A stretch of DNA of 51,941 bases, taken from positions 1-51,941 of the forward strand of contig JBFWLB010000015.1 of the NCBI GenBank assembly GCA_050252335.1, given 5' to 3'. A model generated the notes under the pieces. That model saw only the letters and a list, made by a program, of their open reading frames with translations, was not told the DNA's origin and did not search any database. The position numbers were made by a program, and so were the translations under genes. Positions 16,801 through 24,566 of the stretch are shown here, piece by piece; position 1 is the stretch's first letter; each line of letters begins with the position of its first letter. The DNA comes from Berkiella_A sp050252335. GTDB taxonomy: Bacteria > Pseudomonadota > Gammaproteobacteria > Berkiellales > Berkiellaceae.

Positions 16801-18342
16801 CTAAGTACAAGGCTTCATAGAGGATTGTTGTACTCTCTTTTCCTGACTCAAAACAACATGTTCTACCTCAGGTGCGCGTGAAGATTGAGCATCAAACCCT
16901 GGCATAAAACTAGGCGCACTGTAAAGTACGCTATCAGTCTCTTGATCGCTTGTTTTTTCAGTAAGATGCGTGTTTTCTAATTGTGTCACCAAAGCACGTG
17001 CTTGCTCAATTTCTATCATATGAATGAGTTCAGGCATTGCATCCAGCAGTAAATCATTACTGCTGTTCATCAATACTTGTAATGCATCTTTATTTTCCTT
17101 ATTTTTCCAGCATACATCAGAATAAGGGATCATTGCTTTAATCACATCCGGGGTTTGTACTCTGAGTGCACGCTGAAAATCCATACCTCTAAACCTGACA
17201 CCCGCATCTATAAAACATTGAATAATACTTAGAGGGCATTCAACAATAAATTTAGCCACATAATCATCGGCTTTATCTGCTTCGCTTATTTTTATACCAT
17301 GCTCTGTGTCTAAGTACTCAAGCATATATTTTAGGTTTTCGATACGCGCTTGCATGTTCTTAGGAGAACCATTCTCATCAAAATATATTGCACACAGTCC
17401 AACCAATACTTTGGAAATGTAATAGCGTTCATTTTTTCTATCAAAACCATAAGCAATGTCTTCCTGATAGTCTCTTAAAGCGCGTGGTAAATGTTTATCG
17501 AGATCTTGCAGTGCTAGCTTCTGTTCATCCTGAAGCGCAATAAATGCTTGTACAGCGCCAAATACAGCATTTTCAGGGAATTGCTGTGCCACCCAAATGA
17601 GAGGACTTCTAGCAACTGCATCAGAAATAGTGTCTGCATTAGATATAAAACAGTTTGGATCTTGGGCATGAAGATATTTCAAGCACTCTAAAGAGACGTT
17701 AGACATTGCTAACATCAAAGCATAATCATAACCAACAGCAATTTCATAAGGCAATTCAAAGCCACCAATATATAGCGTCATCCCCTCTTGTAATTTTTTA
17801 TAATGAAAGCCAGCATTTTTTGCTGCGGCTACAATATCAGCTCTATCATGCATCAGTGCATTAGTCACAACATCATTGAAACGCTTAGTGTCTTTAACAA
17901 TCGCACTATTTTCTAACAATACCAACAACACATCAAAGCCATAATCCATTTTATCTGCTAAGCCTGCTTCCGGCATAAATTCAGCAAAGGCGCCGATGAA
18001 ATCTGCTTTTTCATTCAAAGAAAAAATAATATCTAAAGGAGAATGACCTGACACATTTTCTACATTCGGATTTGCGCCTAGTTCAATTAGTTTTTCTGCA
18101 GCGCTACGTGCATTACGGATAGCAGCAAGATGTAAGGGGGTAATATTCAATCTTGTACCAGGACAATCTAATTGTGCGCCATGTTTGACTAAGAGTTCGA
18201 TCGCAAAGGGATTATTTTTAATAGCAGCCCAATGCAACGGTGTTAAGCCTGCATTATCCATCATATTTACAGGCTCTTTACGTGCTATGCAGTTTTCAAT
18301 GTCGTTGTATGAGCCTCTTTTAATTGCCTCAAATAAATTCAT
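16801..18342 (-). CDS. Ankyrin-repeat protein, putative effector
   Basis: A 513-aa protein starting at the ATG at 18342, which is preceded by GGGAGG at 6 bp; an in-frame extension to 18387 lacks this. Ankyrin repeats lie at ~30-59 (AGLTPLHWAAIKNN core), 63-93 (NITPLHLAAIRNA core) and a degenerate one at ~96-115. The remaining ~400 residues are helical, with no recognised catalytic motif, and the C-terminus is polar. No signal peptide is present. Ankyrin proteins of this build are frequent type IV-secreted effectors in Legionella and Coxiella relatives; export here is inferred from context only. It is convergent with the 16038 gene. Confidence 0.88.
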   Translation of the reverse strand: MNLFEAIKRGSYNDIENCIARKEPVNMMDNAGLTPLHWAAIKNNPFAIELLVKHGAQLDCPGTRLNITPLHLAAIRNARSAAEKLIELGANPNVENVSGHSPLDIIFSLNEKADFIGAFAEFMPEAGLADKMDYGFDVLLVLLENSAIVKDTKRFNDVVTNALMHDRADIVAAAKNAGFHYKKLQEGMTLYIGGFELPYEIAVGYDYALMLAMSNVSLECLKYLHAQDPNCFISNADTISDAVARSPLIWVAQQFPENAVFGAVQAFIALQDEQKLALQDLDKHLPRALRDYQEDIAYGFDRKNERYYISKVLVGLCAIYFDENGSPKNMQARIENLKYMLEYLDTEHGIKISEADKADDYVAKFIVECPLSIIQCFIDAGVRFRGMDFQRALRVQTPDVIKAMIPYSDVCWKNKENKDALQVLMNSSNDLLLDAMPELIHMIEIEQARALVTQLENTHLTEKTSDQETDSVLYSAPSFMPGFDAQSSRAPEVEHVVLSQEKRVQQSSMKPCT

Positions 18343-18685
18343 ATCAACCTCCCTGTTGTAACAAATTATCTTCTTTTTTATGTTCAATTTCTTACTTTTA
18401 ATAATACATACAGCCTCATGTCCTTCATCTCTAACAGGCAGCGCATCTACAAGAAAGGTTTTTCATCATCTGGAGCCAATCACTGACAACATACCGAGCA
18501 ATTCTCTACATTGTCAGAAAAGTTGCTGAACTAAAATCTATTCTGATTCTGATTTATCAGGACACCCAAAGATTTATCTGAAACGATTTATTTGGGACAG
18601 CCATGTTTATCTTGTTTATCTATGGGACACCCACAATTATGAATAGCTATGCGACTTATCTAAGTAGCGCTTTGTAAAACAACTA
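18343..18685. other. Gene-free region with three GGGACACCCA-like motifs
   Basis: Between the divergent ankyrin and barrel genes there is no gene. Three related motifs lie in tandem: AGGACACCCAAAGATTTATCT (from 18559, shown in shortened form as AGGACACCCA), TGGGACAGCCATGTTTATCT (18592-18611) and TGGGACACCCACAATTATG (18623-18641). They may be remains of a repeat or of a transposon end; nothing further is recognisable. Confidence 0.4.
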
Positions 18686-18714
18686 TTGCTTGAATCTAAG
18701 CGCCCATATATATT
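18686..18714 (+). promoter_or_regulatory. Sigma-70-type promoter for the 18750 gene
   Basis: TTGCTT (18686-18691), a 17-bp spacer and TATATT (18709-18714) lie 36 bp before the start codon at 18750. Confidence 0.5.
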
Positions 18715-18749
18715 AGTTAATATTCTGATTTTCAATCGAAGTGAATTGA

Positions 18750-19478
18750 ATGATTAACTTAAAACAAGGATGTTTATTTGCTCTAAGCCTGACGGCCCTG
18801 CTTTCCGTTAATACTGCTTTTAGCTTCGCGCCTTTGAATGCAAAGCCATTTTTAAGTGCCGACATTGGCTACAGAGATCTGGATTTTCAAGATGATCAAG
18901 GTGGCAATGTATTTAAATCAAGCCTGCCACAAAGCAGTGTGCAAGTTGGTCTGCGCTTCTGGGATTTCTTTGGTTTTCAATTTGGATATGAACGCACCCG
19001 CAGAGAGGGGAAAACAGCACGCATAGGACCTAATGAGATTGTGCTTGGACGCCATATTCCAGCAAATGGTTCTGAACATCATTCAACAGAAAGTGGTCTA
19101 CAAGGCCAATATTTTGATTTACTTGCCTTTGTTCCTACACATCCAATGACGCATTTAGAATTTGTCTTTGGTTTAGGCATTATGCGCTCAAAATTACTAC
19201 ACAATGATCTGGTTGTCGGTAGGAACGATGATACTTTGCTTGCACCAGAATCTCGAACCTTCAGACAGAAAAAAACCCATACGCGCGTATTTGGTGGTAT
19301 TCAAAAACTATTTGATGTTCATCAAAACCGCTTCATTAAGCAAGCAGGCCTCAGAGCACTCGTCACGTGGGAAAACACGAGCCAACATAAAGCTCAACCA
19401 CCTTTAGAGATTCAAGATTCTTTTGCTACAGCCCAAAATAGCTATGTGTTTTCTTTAGGCGTGATTGTTTCAGGTTAA
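18750..19478 (+). CDS. Putative outer-membrane beta-barrel protein, 242 aa
   Basis: Residues 1-26 form a classic signal peptide (MINLKQGCLFALSLTALLSV, cleavage probably after FSF or LNA). After it come alternating hydrophobic/polar strands rich in Gly and aromatic residues (FLSADIGYRDLDF; VQVGLRFWDFFGFQFGYE; YFDLLAFVP; HLEFVFGLGIM; VFSLGVIVSG at the end), the pattern of an eight-stranded OmpA/OmpW-like barrel. The C-terminus ends in G rather than the usual aromatic residue. I cannot assign a family. No strong Shine-Dalgarno is present, but a good promoter is. Confidence 0.65.
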   Translation: MINLKQGCLFALSLTALLSVNTAFSFAPLNAKPFLSADIGYRDLDFQDDQGGNVFKSSLPQSSVQVGLRFWDFFGFQFGYERTRREGKTARIGPNEIVLGRHIPANGSEHHSTESGLQGQYFDLLAFVPTHPMTHLEFVFGLGIMRSKLLHNDLVVGRNDDTLLAPESRTFRQKKTHTRVFGGIQKLFDVHQNRFIKQAGLRALVTWENTSQHKAQPPLEIQDSFATAQNSYVFSLGVIVSG

Positions 19479-19507
19479 CTTTTTATGAGTGGAGAAAATG
19501 AATTTTT

Positions 19508-19841
19508 CCACTTTGTAAACTGAGGGATCCCCACGAATTTATACGAGATTATCATCATAGCGAGCCTCTTTCTGATTGATGAGCATCGCGAATCAAGCTC
19601 CCACTTTTTGAAGGGGGATGCGCACTGGCAAGTGCGCAAGGAGGATTGATACTGAGAGCTAAGTTCAAACAGGCTAAATCCCTCTGCACGTACAGCTAAG
19701 CTACGCTGAACGAGCGTCTCCCCTTACAAAGTAAGAACATGTTCGCTTTGCGAACGAAGAAACAGACAGTACTTATTAACTTCAGACTCATCACTGCGCG
19801 CACTAAACAATTCGTGGGGATACCTCAGTTTGTAAAGAGGG
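19508..19841. repeat. Nested palindromic repeat, ~334 bp
   Basis: The outer arms are CCACTTTGTAAACTGAGGGA... (19508-19539) and the inverted copy at 19809-19841 (complement CTCTTTACAAACTGAGGTAT...), both continuing through CCCCACGAATT. An inner imperfect pair lies at 19578-19620 (GAGCATCGCGAATCAAGCTC, then ACTTTTTGAAGGGGGA) and 19710-19759 (complement GTTCGCAAAGCGAAC, ACTTTGTAAGGGGA). The inner pair resembles the element at 1506-1748. It accounts for nearly all of the 422-bp gap 19479-19900; no gene is present. Confidence 0.7.
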
Positions 19842-19900
19842 AATTCGCGTTGCGAATCAAAAACCACAATACTAAAAATTACAATACAAAACCAAAACAG

Positions 19901-20308
19901 TTATTCGTTACTACAGAGCTGACACTTCCCTGTAATCTCAACACTATGCCCTAGTGAAGGGAAACCCACTTCTTGTGCGAATGAACCCAAAATCTGTAAC
20001 AAAGATTGTTTGATGTTAATTTCTTTAACAATTTTGCATTGCTGGCAAATCAAAAACAACGCACTCCCTTCATGAGTCGCATTTTCACAAGATGTATAAG
20101 TCAAATTTGAACGTATTTTATGAACCAATCCTTTGTCTTCAAGATATGATAATGCTCGATAAACTGTCATTGGTTTTGCATTTGGCAAGGTTGTTCGAAT
20201 CATATCTAAAATTTCATACGCACTTTGTGGTGCAGTTTTGCTTCGTATTGACTGATAGATCAGTGCCTGAACAGGCATTAACTTATGTGACGGAAATGGT
20301 TTAGTCAT
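19901..20308 (-). CDS. Fur-family regulator, Zur-like
   Basis: A 135-aa Fur-family repressor. The winged helix lies at ~13-75 (SAYEILDMIR, KPMTVYRALSYLEDKGL recognition region). A dimerisation domain follows with two CXXC structural-zinc pairs, C88/C91 and C129/C132, and sensory-site candidates C74, H79 and E80. The short N-terminus and double CXXC favour Zur (zinc-uptake repressor) over Fur. No znuABC genes are nearby, so the target is inferred from family only. The start at 20308 has a weak Shine-Dalgarno; M11 is an alternative. Confidence 0.85.
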   Translation of the reverse strand: MTKPFPSHKLMPVQALIYQSIRSKTAPQSAYEILDMIRTTLPNAKPMTVYRALSYLEDKGLVHKIRSNLTYTSCENATHEGSALFLICQQCKIVKEINIKQSLLQILGSFAQEVGFPSLGHSVEITGKCQLCSNE

Positions 20309-20448
20309 TTCAATTCTGGATTGATTTTTTATAAAGCAACCCCATACGATATCGAAACTTTCAGATAAAAAATAACGTTAATACTTAATAAAAATACAAG
20401 ACACCACTCTAATTCAAAAACGCATTTCAAAAGAGAGTGGAAACATTT

Positions 20449-20469
20449 AACACTTAAGTTTTAAGTGTT
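20449..20469 (-). terminator. Hairpin directly after the leader-peptide gene
   Basis: AACACTTAA (20449-20457) and TTAAGTGTT (20461-20469) make a perfect 9-bp stem with a 3-nt loop abutting the stop codon of the double-glycine peptide gene. AT-rich with no clear T-run, so a weak terminator or 3' stabiliser. Confidence 0.45.
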
Positions 20470-20712
20470 TTAAGCAACATTTGCTACTTCAGATTCAGGC
20501 TCATGATCATGCTGCTTACTGAAGTAATCATAGGTTAAATAACCACCGCCCAACAATAATGCTGTTGATACACCGTACCAAAATGATCCCCATCCCATGT
20601 AGCCAGCAATTGCAGTTGTTGTACCAACAGCAATGCACGCACCTGGAACGATTGGGCAAACTGGGCATCCACCAGCCACATTTTGCAATTCATTATTATT
20701 AATAACTCTCAT
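20470..20712 (-). CDS. Double-glycine-leader peptide, bacteriocin/microcin-like precursor
   Basis: An 80-aa precursor. The first 15 residues, MRVINNNELQNVAGG, match the class II bacteriocin leader pattern (ELxxVxGG) that is cut after GG by a C39-peptidase ABC exporter. The predicted mature 65-aa peptide begins CPVCP, with cysteines at 16, 19 and 26. It is hydrophobic and Gly-rich through ~60 (GYMGWGSFWYGVSTALLLGG, with G-rich helix-packing motifs) and ends in an acidic His/Glu tail. AGGA precedes the ATG. No exporter, peptidase or recognisable immunity gene is in the window; the membrane protein gene 77 bp upstream on the same strand is a candidate partner. Antimicrobial activity is an inference from leader and composition. 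Confidence 0.8.
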   Translation of the reverse strand: MRVINNNELQNVAGGCPVCPIVPGACIAVGTTTAIAGYMGWGSFWYGVSTALLLGGGYLTYDYFSKQHDHEPESEVANVA

Positions 20713-20789
20713 TTATAGTGTCCTATCAAGTTACAAAAGAGAATTATCTTATACATCACTTCCAAACATTTGCAAATGCTTAAAGCAAC

Positions 20790-21056
20790 TTATGCAGTGG
20801 TCACTTCAGAAGCAGGCCTATCAGACTTCTTTGGTTTCTTGCTCCACGCAAGAATTCCCCAAATACACATGCCCAGATACACTAAAAATAAAAATGCTTG
20901 TGCATAGGCATTTAAAGTAAGATTGTAAGCAATCCAGCCTATGTTTGATAATGCCCACAACCACTGACCAATTACACTTTTCTTAATAATAAAAACATTT
21001 CCTGTTAAAGAAATAACAACCAATCCCCAGCTGAGTACTTCCCAATTCATCGTCAT
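20790..21056 (-). CDS. Small three-helix membrane protein (PnuC/SemiSWEET-like size)
   Basis: An 88-aa membrane protein starting at the ATG at 21056, with AAGGA nine bases upstream; codons further out (to 21119) have no such site. Three hydrophobic helices (~3-20, ~27-47, ~50-66) are followed by a basic, then polar tail (SKKPKKSDRP). The pattern NIGWIAYNLTLNAYAQAFLFLVY recalls the second half of PnuC-type transporters (quoted here as NIGWIAYN and AQAFLFLVY). At this length it could be a half-transporter acting as an oligomer, or an immunity-type protein for the adjacent double-glycine peptide. Both are inferences. Confidence 0.7.
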   Translation of the reverse strand: MTMNWEVLSWGLVVISLTGNVFIIKKSVIGQWLWALSNIGWIAYNLTLNAYAQAFLFLVYLGMCIWGILAWSKKPKKSDRPASEVTTA

Positions 21057-21124
21057 GTTTATGATTCCTTGTTTGTTATGATAGTTCATTATTTTGTTTG
21101 ATAATTCAGTCATTTTCACACAGC

Positions 21125-21138
21125 ATCACGAGCGTGAT
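21125..21138. promoter_or_regulatory. Short palindrome upstream of the membrane-protein gene
   Basis: ATCACGAGCGTGAT (6-bp arms around AG) lies ~70 bp before the start at 21056 and could be an operator for the small membrane protein/leader-peptide pair. Weak evidence. Confidence 0.25.
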
Positions 21139-21176
21139 AGTCATGAGAAAATTCTACATAATCGATGCACTATGAA

Positions 21177-21340
21177 TTTTAACCCTCACCTGTCCTTCGG
21201 ACTTCCTCTCTCAAAATTGGTAGAGGAAAAAATCATTCGCTACGCTCATTTGTTTCAGAAATTAATTTGATGAGTGCAACGAGTCATAACGCCTCTACCA
21301 TTTTGAGAGAGGCCGGCTGAAAGCCTGGTGAGGGTTTAAA
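21177..21340. repeat. ~164-bp imperfect palindrome, second repeat family
   Basis: The left arm, AACCCTCACCTGTCCTTCGG then CCTCTCTCAAAATTGGTAGAGG, pairs with the right arm CCTCTACCATTTTGAGAGAGG then AAAGCCTGGTGAGGGTT (pieces shown separately; 21181-21226 against 21292-21337). The inner part ATTCGCTACGCTCAT (21235-21249) also pairs with ATGAGTGCAACGAGT (21270-21284). No reading frame is present. It occupies most of the gap between rplQ and the small membrane-protein gene. Confidence 0.7.
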
Positions 21341-21412
21341 AAACTAAGAAAGAAGTCAGCCTTTATCATTATCTTTGCGAAACTTGAATAACAAATATTA
21401 AAAATACAGCGC

Positions 21413-21443
21413 GCAAAAAAAAGCCAGGACTTAGCCTGGCTTC
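21413..21443 (-). terminator. Rho-independent terminator of the alpha operon
   Basis: On the minus strand AGCCAGG (complement of 21435-21441) pairs with CCTGGCT (complement of 21422-21428) around a 6-nt loop and is followed by a run of eight T. It lies ~30 bp after the rplQ stop and closes the whole ribosomal superlocus. Confidence 0.9.
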
Positions 21444-21469
21444 TTAAATTTCTTTACTAATCGAAGAGA

Positions 21470-21853
21470 TTAAGCATTTGCATTCGCATTAGCGCGTTCT
21501 CTATCAACTAATTCGATCAATGCCATTGGAGCACAGTCACCTGCTCTGAAACCGCATTTTAAAATTCTCAAATAACCACCGGGTCTAGCTTTGTTTTTAG
21601 GTCCGATGTCATTGAATAGTTTAGTTACAATGTCACGATTTCTAAGACGATTAAATGCAAGACGACGGTTCGCTAAGCTATCATTTTTCGCTAAAGTAAT
21701 GAGTGGCTCAACAACCTGGCGTAATGATTTAGCCTTAGGTAAAGTGGTTTTTATAATTTCATGCTCTAGTAATGAAGCCGCCATGTTACGAAACATTGCT
21801 TTTCGATGACTGCTATTTCTATTTAATTTTCTTCCTGCTTTACGATGACGCAT
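21470..21853 (-). CDS. rplQ: 50S ribosomal protein L17
   Basis: 127 aa, the same length as E. coli L17, with the conserved start MRHRKAGRKLNR and the TTLPKAKSLRQVVEPLI core. It is the last gene of the alpha operon, 61 bp after rpoA, and is followed by a strong terminator. The C-terminus ends in a short Asn-Ala repeat (NANANA), which is a variable region in this protein. Confidence 0.98.
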   Translation of the reverse strand: MRHRKAGRKLNRNSSHRKAMFRNMAASLLEHEIIKTTLPKAKSLRQVVEPLITLAKNDSLANRRLAFNRLRNRDIVTKLFNDIGPKNKARPGGYLRILKCGFRAGDCAPMALIELVDRERANANANA

Positions 21854-21914
21854 TTTCGCACCTAAACTTTTTCTTAATATTTAATCGTTTTAGCTTAATT
21901 TAAAGCGCGTTGAA

Positions 21915-22913
21915 TTAAGATTCTTTACGCTCTAACCCCGCAGGTGGCCAACCCTCTAATCTCATACCTAATGATAGGCCTTTGGCTGCTAATACATCTT
22001 TGATCTCTGTTAAAGATTTTTTACCCAGGTTAGGAGTTTTTAATAACTCCATTTCTGTGCGCTGTATTAAGTCACCAATGAAAAATATATTTTCTGCTTT
22101 TAAGCAATTTGCAGAACGTACTGTTAATTCAAGTTCGTCTACAGGGCGCATTAAAATAGGATCGATTCCAATTTCTTTCTTGCGCTCTTCTGGCTTTTCT
22201 TGGCTCTTGAGATCAACAAACACAGATAATTGCTCTGCCAATATGGTCGCAGATCGTCTGATAGCTTCTTCAGGATCTAAGGTACCATTGGTTTCAATAT
22301 CAATGATAAGTTTATCAAGGTCAGTTCTACCTTCAACACGTGCGCTTTCAACATTATAGGTCACACGTTTTACAGGACTGAAAGAAGCATCTAATTGCAA
22401 ATTACCAATGGTTATAGCTTCACTTTCAGCTACTTTTCTTAAGATAACAGGTTCATAGCCTCTGCCACGCGCAACCGTAATTGTCATCTTAATTGAACCA
22501 TTGTTTGTAATATGAGCAATCACATGATTAGGATTTACAATTTCAATATCATGATCAAGCTGAATATCACGTGCACATACTGGACCAGTCCCGGTCTTTT
22601 CTAGTTGGAGCTCAACTTCATCTTTGTGATCTCCATGCATCCTAAAGGCTAAACCTTTAAGATTCAGTAATATTTCTACGACATCTTCTTGTATGCCTTC
22701 AATTGTGGTGTACTCATGAAGCACGCCTTCAATTTTTACTTTAACAGCAGCAGCACCTGGCATACTTGAAAGGAGAATTCTTCTGAGAGCATTTCCTAAG
22801 GTATGACCAAATCCTCTTTCTAAAGGCTCAAGGGTTACTCGAGCCTCATTAGGATTAAGTTGATTTACAATAATATTGCGGGGCTTTAGAAACTCTGTCA
22901 CAGCACGTTGCAT
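21915..22913 (-). CDS. rpoA: RNA polymerase alpha subunit
   Basis: 332 aa (E. coli 329). The N-terminal assembly domain (~1-235) contains LERGFGHTLGNALRRILLSS. The C-terminal domain (~250-320) keeps RSANCLKAE, which includes the UP-element/CRP-contacting arginine, and the NLGKKSLTEIKD helix-hairpin-helix. GGAGGAG precedes the ATG by six bases, the strongest Shine-Dalgarno in this stretch, fitting the need for two alpha subunits per polymerase. Confidence 0.99.
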   Translation of the reverse strand: MQRAVTEFLKPRNIIVNQLNPNEARVTLEPLERGFGHTLGNALRRILLSSMPGAAAVKVKIEGVLHEYTTIEGIQEDVVEILLNLKGLAFRMHGDHKDEVELQLEKTGTGPVCARDIQLDHDIEIVNPNHVIAHITNNGSIKMTITVARGRGYEPVILRKVAESEAITIGNLQLDASFSPVKRVTYNVESARVEGRTDLDKLIIDIETNGTLDPEEAIRRSATILAEQLSVFVDLKSQEKPEERKKEIGIDPILMRPVDELELTVRSANCLKAENIFFIGDLIQRTEMELLKTPNLGKKSLTEIKDVLAAKGLSLGMRLEGWPPAGLERKES

Positions 22914-22934
22914 GTAACACTCCTCCGGTCAGGT

Positions 22935-23549
22935 TTACTTAGAGTAGAGCTCTACAACTAATAGTTCATTTATATCAGATGGTAACTCATCACGATCAGG
23001 AACTCGCTTATACTCGCCTGTAAATTTTTGTGAATCTACAGTAACCCAATCAACCCAACCTTTTTCTTCTGCATGTTTTAATGCGTCAACAATACGCACT
23101 TGGTCACGGGATCTTTCTCGAATAGAAACGATATCGCCAGCTTTAACTTCAAAAGATGGAATATTAACACATCTGCCATTTACTAAGATAGCTTTATGAG
23201 AAACGAGTTGGCGACCTTCTTTACGTGTAGCTGCAAAACCCATTCTATAAACGATATTGTCTAAGCGTGATTCTAATAATTGAAGAAGGATCACACCTGT
23301 TGCGCCCTTTTGACGAGCAGCTTGCTTATACATGCGTCTAAATTGTCTTTCAAGAACCAAATATTTAAATTTAAGCGCCTGCTTTTCAGTTAGCTGAAGA
23401 GCGTAGTTTGTGTCACGTTTACGATTAGCACCATGCTGTCCTGGTCTCGTTTGATGGCTACATTTCGTCTGTAAATCTCTTACTTTGTGCTCTAGATCTT
23501 TTTGATAACGTCTAGATAACGCACAAGTAGGTCCTAAATACCTTGCCAT
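22935..23549 (-). CDS. rpsD: 30S ribosomal protein S4
   Basis: 204 aa (E. coli 206). S4 nucleates 16S rRNA 5'-domain folding and in E. coli represses the alpha operon. The S4 RNA-binding domain (~94-155) is seen at LESRLDNIVYRMGFAATRKEGRQLV, quoted in part. The N-terminal region keeps the GPxxxLSRR-like start (MARYLGPTCALSRRYQKDLE). Confidence 0.98.
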   Translation of the reverse strand: MARYLGPTCALSRRYQKDLEHKVRDLQTKCSHQTRPGQHGANRKRDTNYALQLTEKQALKFKYLVLERQFRRMYKQAARQKGATGVILLQLLESRLDNIVYRMGFAATRKEGRQLVSHKAILVNGRCVNIPSFEVKAGDIVSIRERSRDQVRIVDALKHAEEKGWVDWVTVDSQKFTGEYKRVPDRDELPSDINELLVVELYSK

Positions 23550-23578
23550 AATGACTCGCCTATTTCTGTATTACTAAA

Positions 23579-24070
23579 TTAAACTCTTCTTTGCTTAGGT
23601 GCTCTGCAACCATTAAATGGTATGCCAGTCACATCATATATTGCTGTTACAGAGACAAAATCTCTTACAGCACGCACAGATGCATCGCGCCCAGGTCCTG
23701 GACCATAAACACGAACCTCAGCTGATTCAGCACCATAAAGTTCTTTGGTCTTTTGGATTGCTTTAGCAGTCGCGACTTGACCTGCAAATGGCGTACTCTT
23801 TCTAGAGCCACGAAAACCACTGCCACCCGCAGTTGCCCAAGCTAAGGCATTGCCCTTAACATCAGTGATGGTGATGATAGTATTATTGAATGAAGCAAAA
23901 ACATGCACGATGATGTCAGAAATAAGGCGTTTAACCCTTTTCTTTCCACCACGACCCTTACTACCACTCGCAGAGCCTTTATCACCAGATTTACCATCTG
24001 ATCCTTCGGTCTCAGTGCCAATTACACCTTGTTCTGTGTCTTCTTCAATTATTTGAGTACTATCAACCAT
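23579..24070 (-). CDS. rpsK: 30S ribosomal protein S11 with a long acidic N-terminal extension
   Basis: 163 aa, against 129 in E. coli. The universal core is intact from residue 44 (KRVKRLISD, FASFNNTIITITD, GGSGFRGSRKSTPFA, GPGPGR, NGCRAPKQRRV). Before it is a 43-residue segment, acidic at first (STQIIEEDTEQGVIGTETEG) and then Gly/Ser/Lys-rich, in place of the usual 9. There is no alternative start near the canonical one. Within the core, one residue is missing between GPGPGR and DVT and one is added before GPGPGR. I take the ATG at 24070, with GGA at a suitable distance, over the GTG at 24076. Confidence 0.97.
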   Translation of the reverse strand: MVDSTQIIEEDTEQGVIGTETEGSDGKSGDKGSASGSKGRGGKKRVKRLISDIIVHVFASFNNTIITITDVKGNALAWATAGGSGFRGSRKSTPFAGQVATAKAIQKTKELYGAESAEVRVYGPGPGRDASVRAVRDFVSVTAIYDVTGIPFNGCRAPKQRRV

Positions 24071-24101
24071 GCTCACTATCCAAACTAGTTAAAACGGATT
24101 T

Positions 24102-24470
24102 TTACTTTTTACTAACTTTATTGCCACGAGCACCTTTACGGGTTCTGGCGTTAGTTCTCGTGCGCTGACCACGTAAAGGCAGACGGTTACGATGTCGCTT
24201 GCCTCTGTAGCAACCAATATCAACCAAACGCTTGATTCGCATAGCGATTTCGCGTTTGAGATCACCTTCAGTAGAAAGTTTTGCAACTTCATTCTGAAGT
24301 AGTCGAACAACTTCTAAATCTAAGTCTTGTACCTTAGTATCACCTTTGACGCCAACACGCTCACATAATTCTTCAGCACGTGTTGCACCAATACCAAAAA
24401 TACTACGCAAAGCAATTCTAACATGCTTACGAGGTTCTAATGGAACGTTTTGAATTCGAACCACAGCCAT
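24102..24470 (-). CDS. rpsM: 30S ribosomal protein S13
   Basis: 122 aa (E. coli 118). It contacts tRNA and L5 at the head of the small subunit. The helix-hairpin-helix region (SIFGIGATRAEELCE) and the C-terminal RNA-binding tail (GCYRGKRHRNRLPLRGQRT, TNARTRKG) are conserved. First gene of the alpha operon, 96 bp after rpmJ. Confidence 0.98.
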   Translation of the reverse strand: MAVVRIQNVPLEPRKHVRIALRSIFGIGATRAEELCERVGVKGDTKVQDLDLEVVRLLQNEVAKLSTEGDLKREIAMRIKRLVDIGCYRGKRHRNRLPLRGQRTRTNARTRKGARGNKVSKK

Positions 24471-24566
24471 AATCTATAGTCTCCTAAAAACCCACCACGG
24501 AGTGAGGATCGCAAATCCTACTCGAGGGTATAACAAATGTCAAAGATGTATATGCGAAAATGATTC

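Noticed and set aside
18343..21469. CRISPR array or insertion sequence in the repeat-rich accessory region
   Set aside because: Repeats are long palindromes, not regularly spaced short repeats, and no transposase frame is present.
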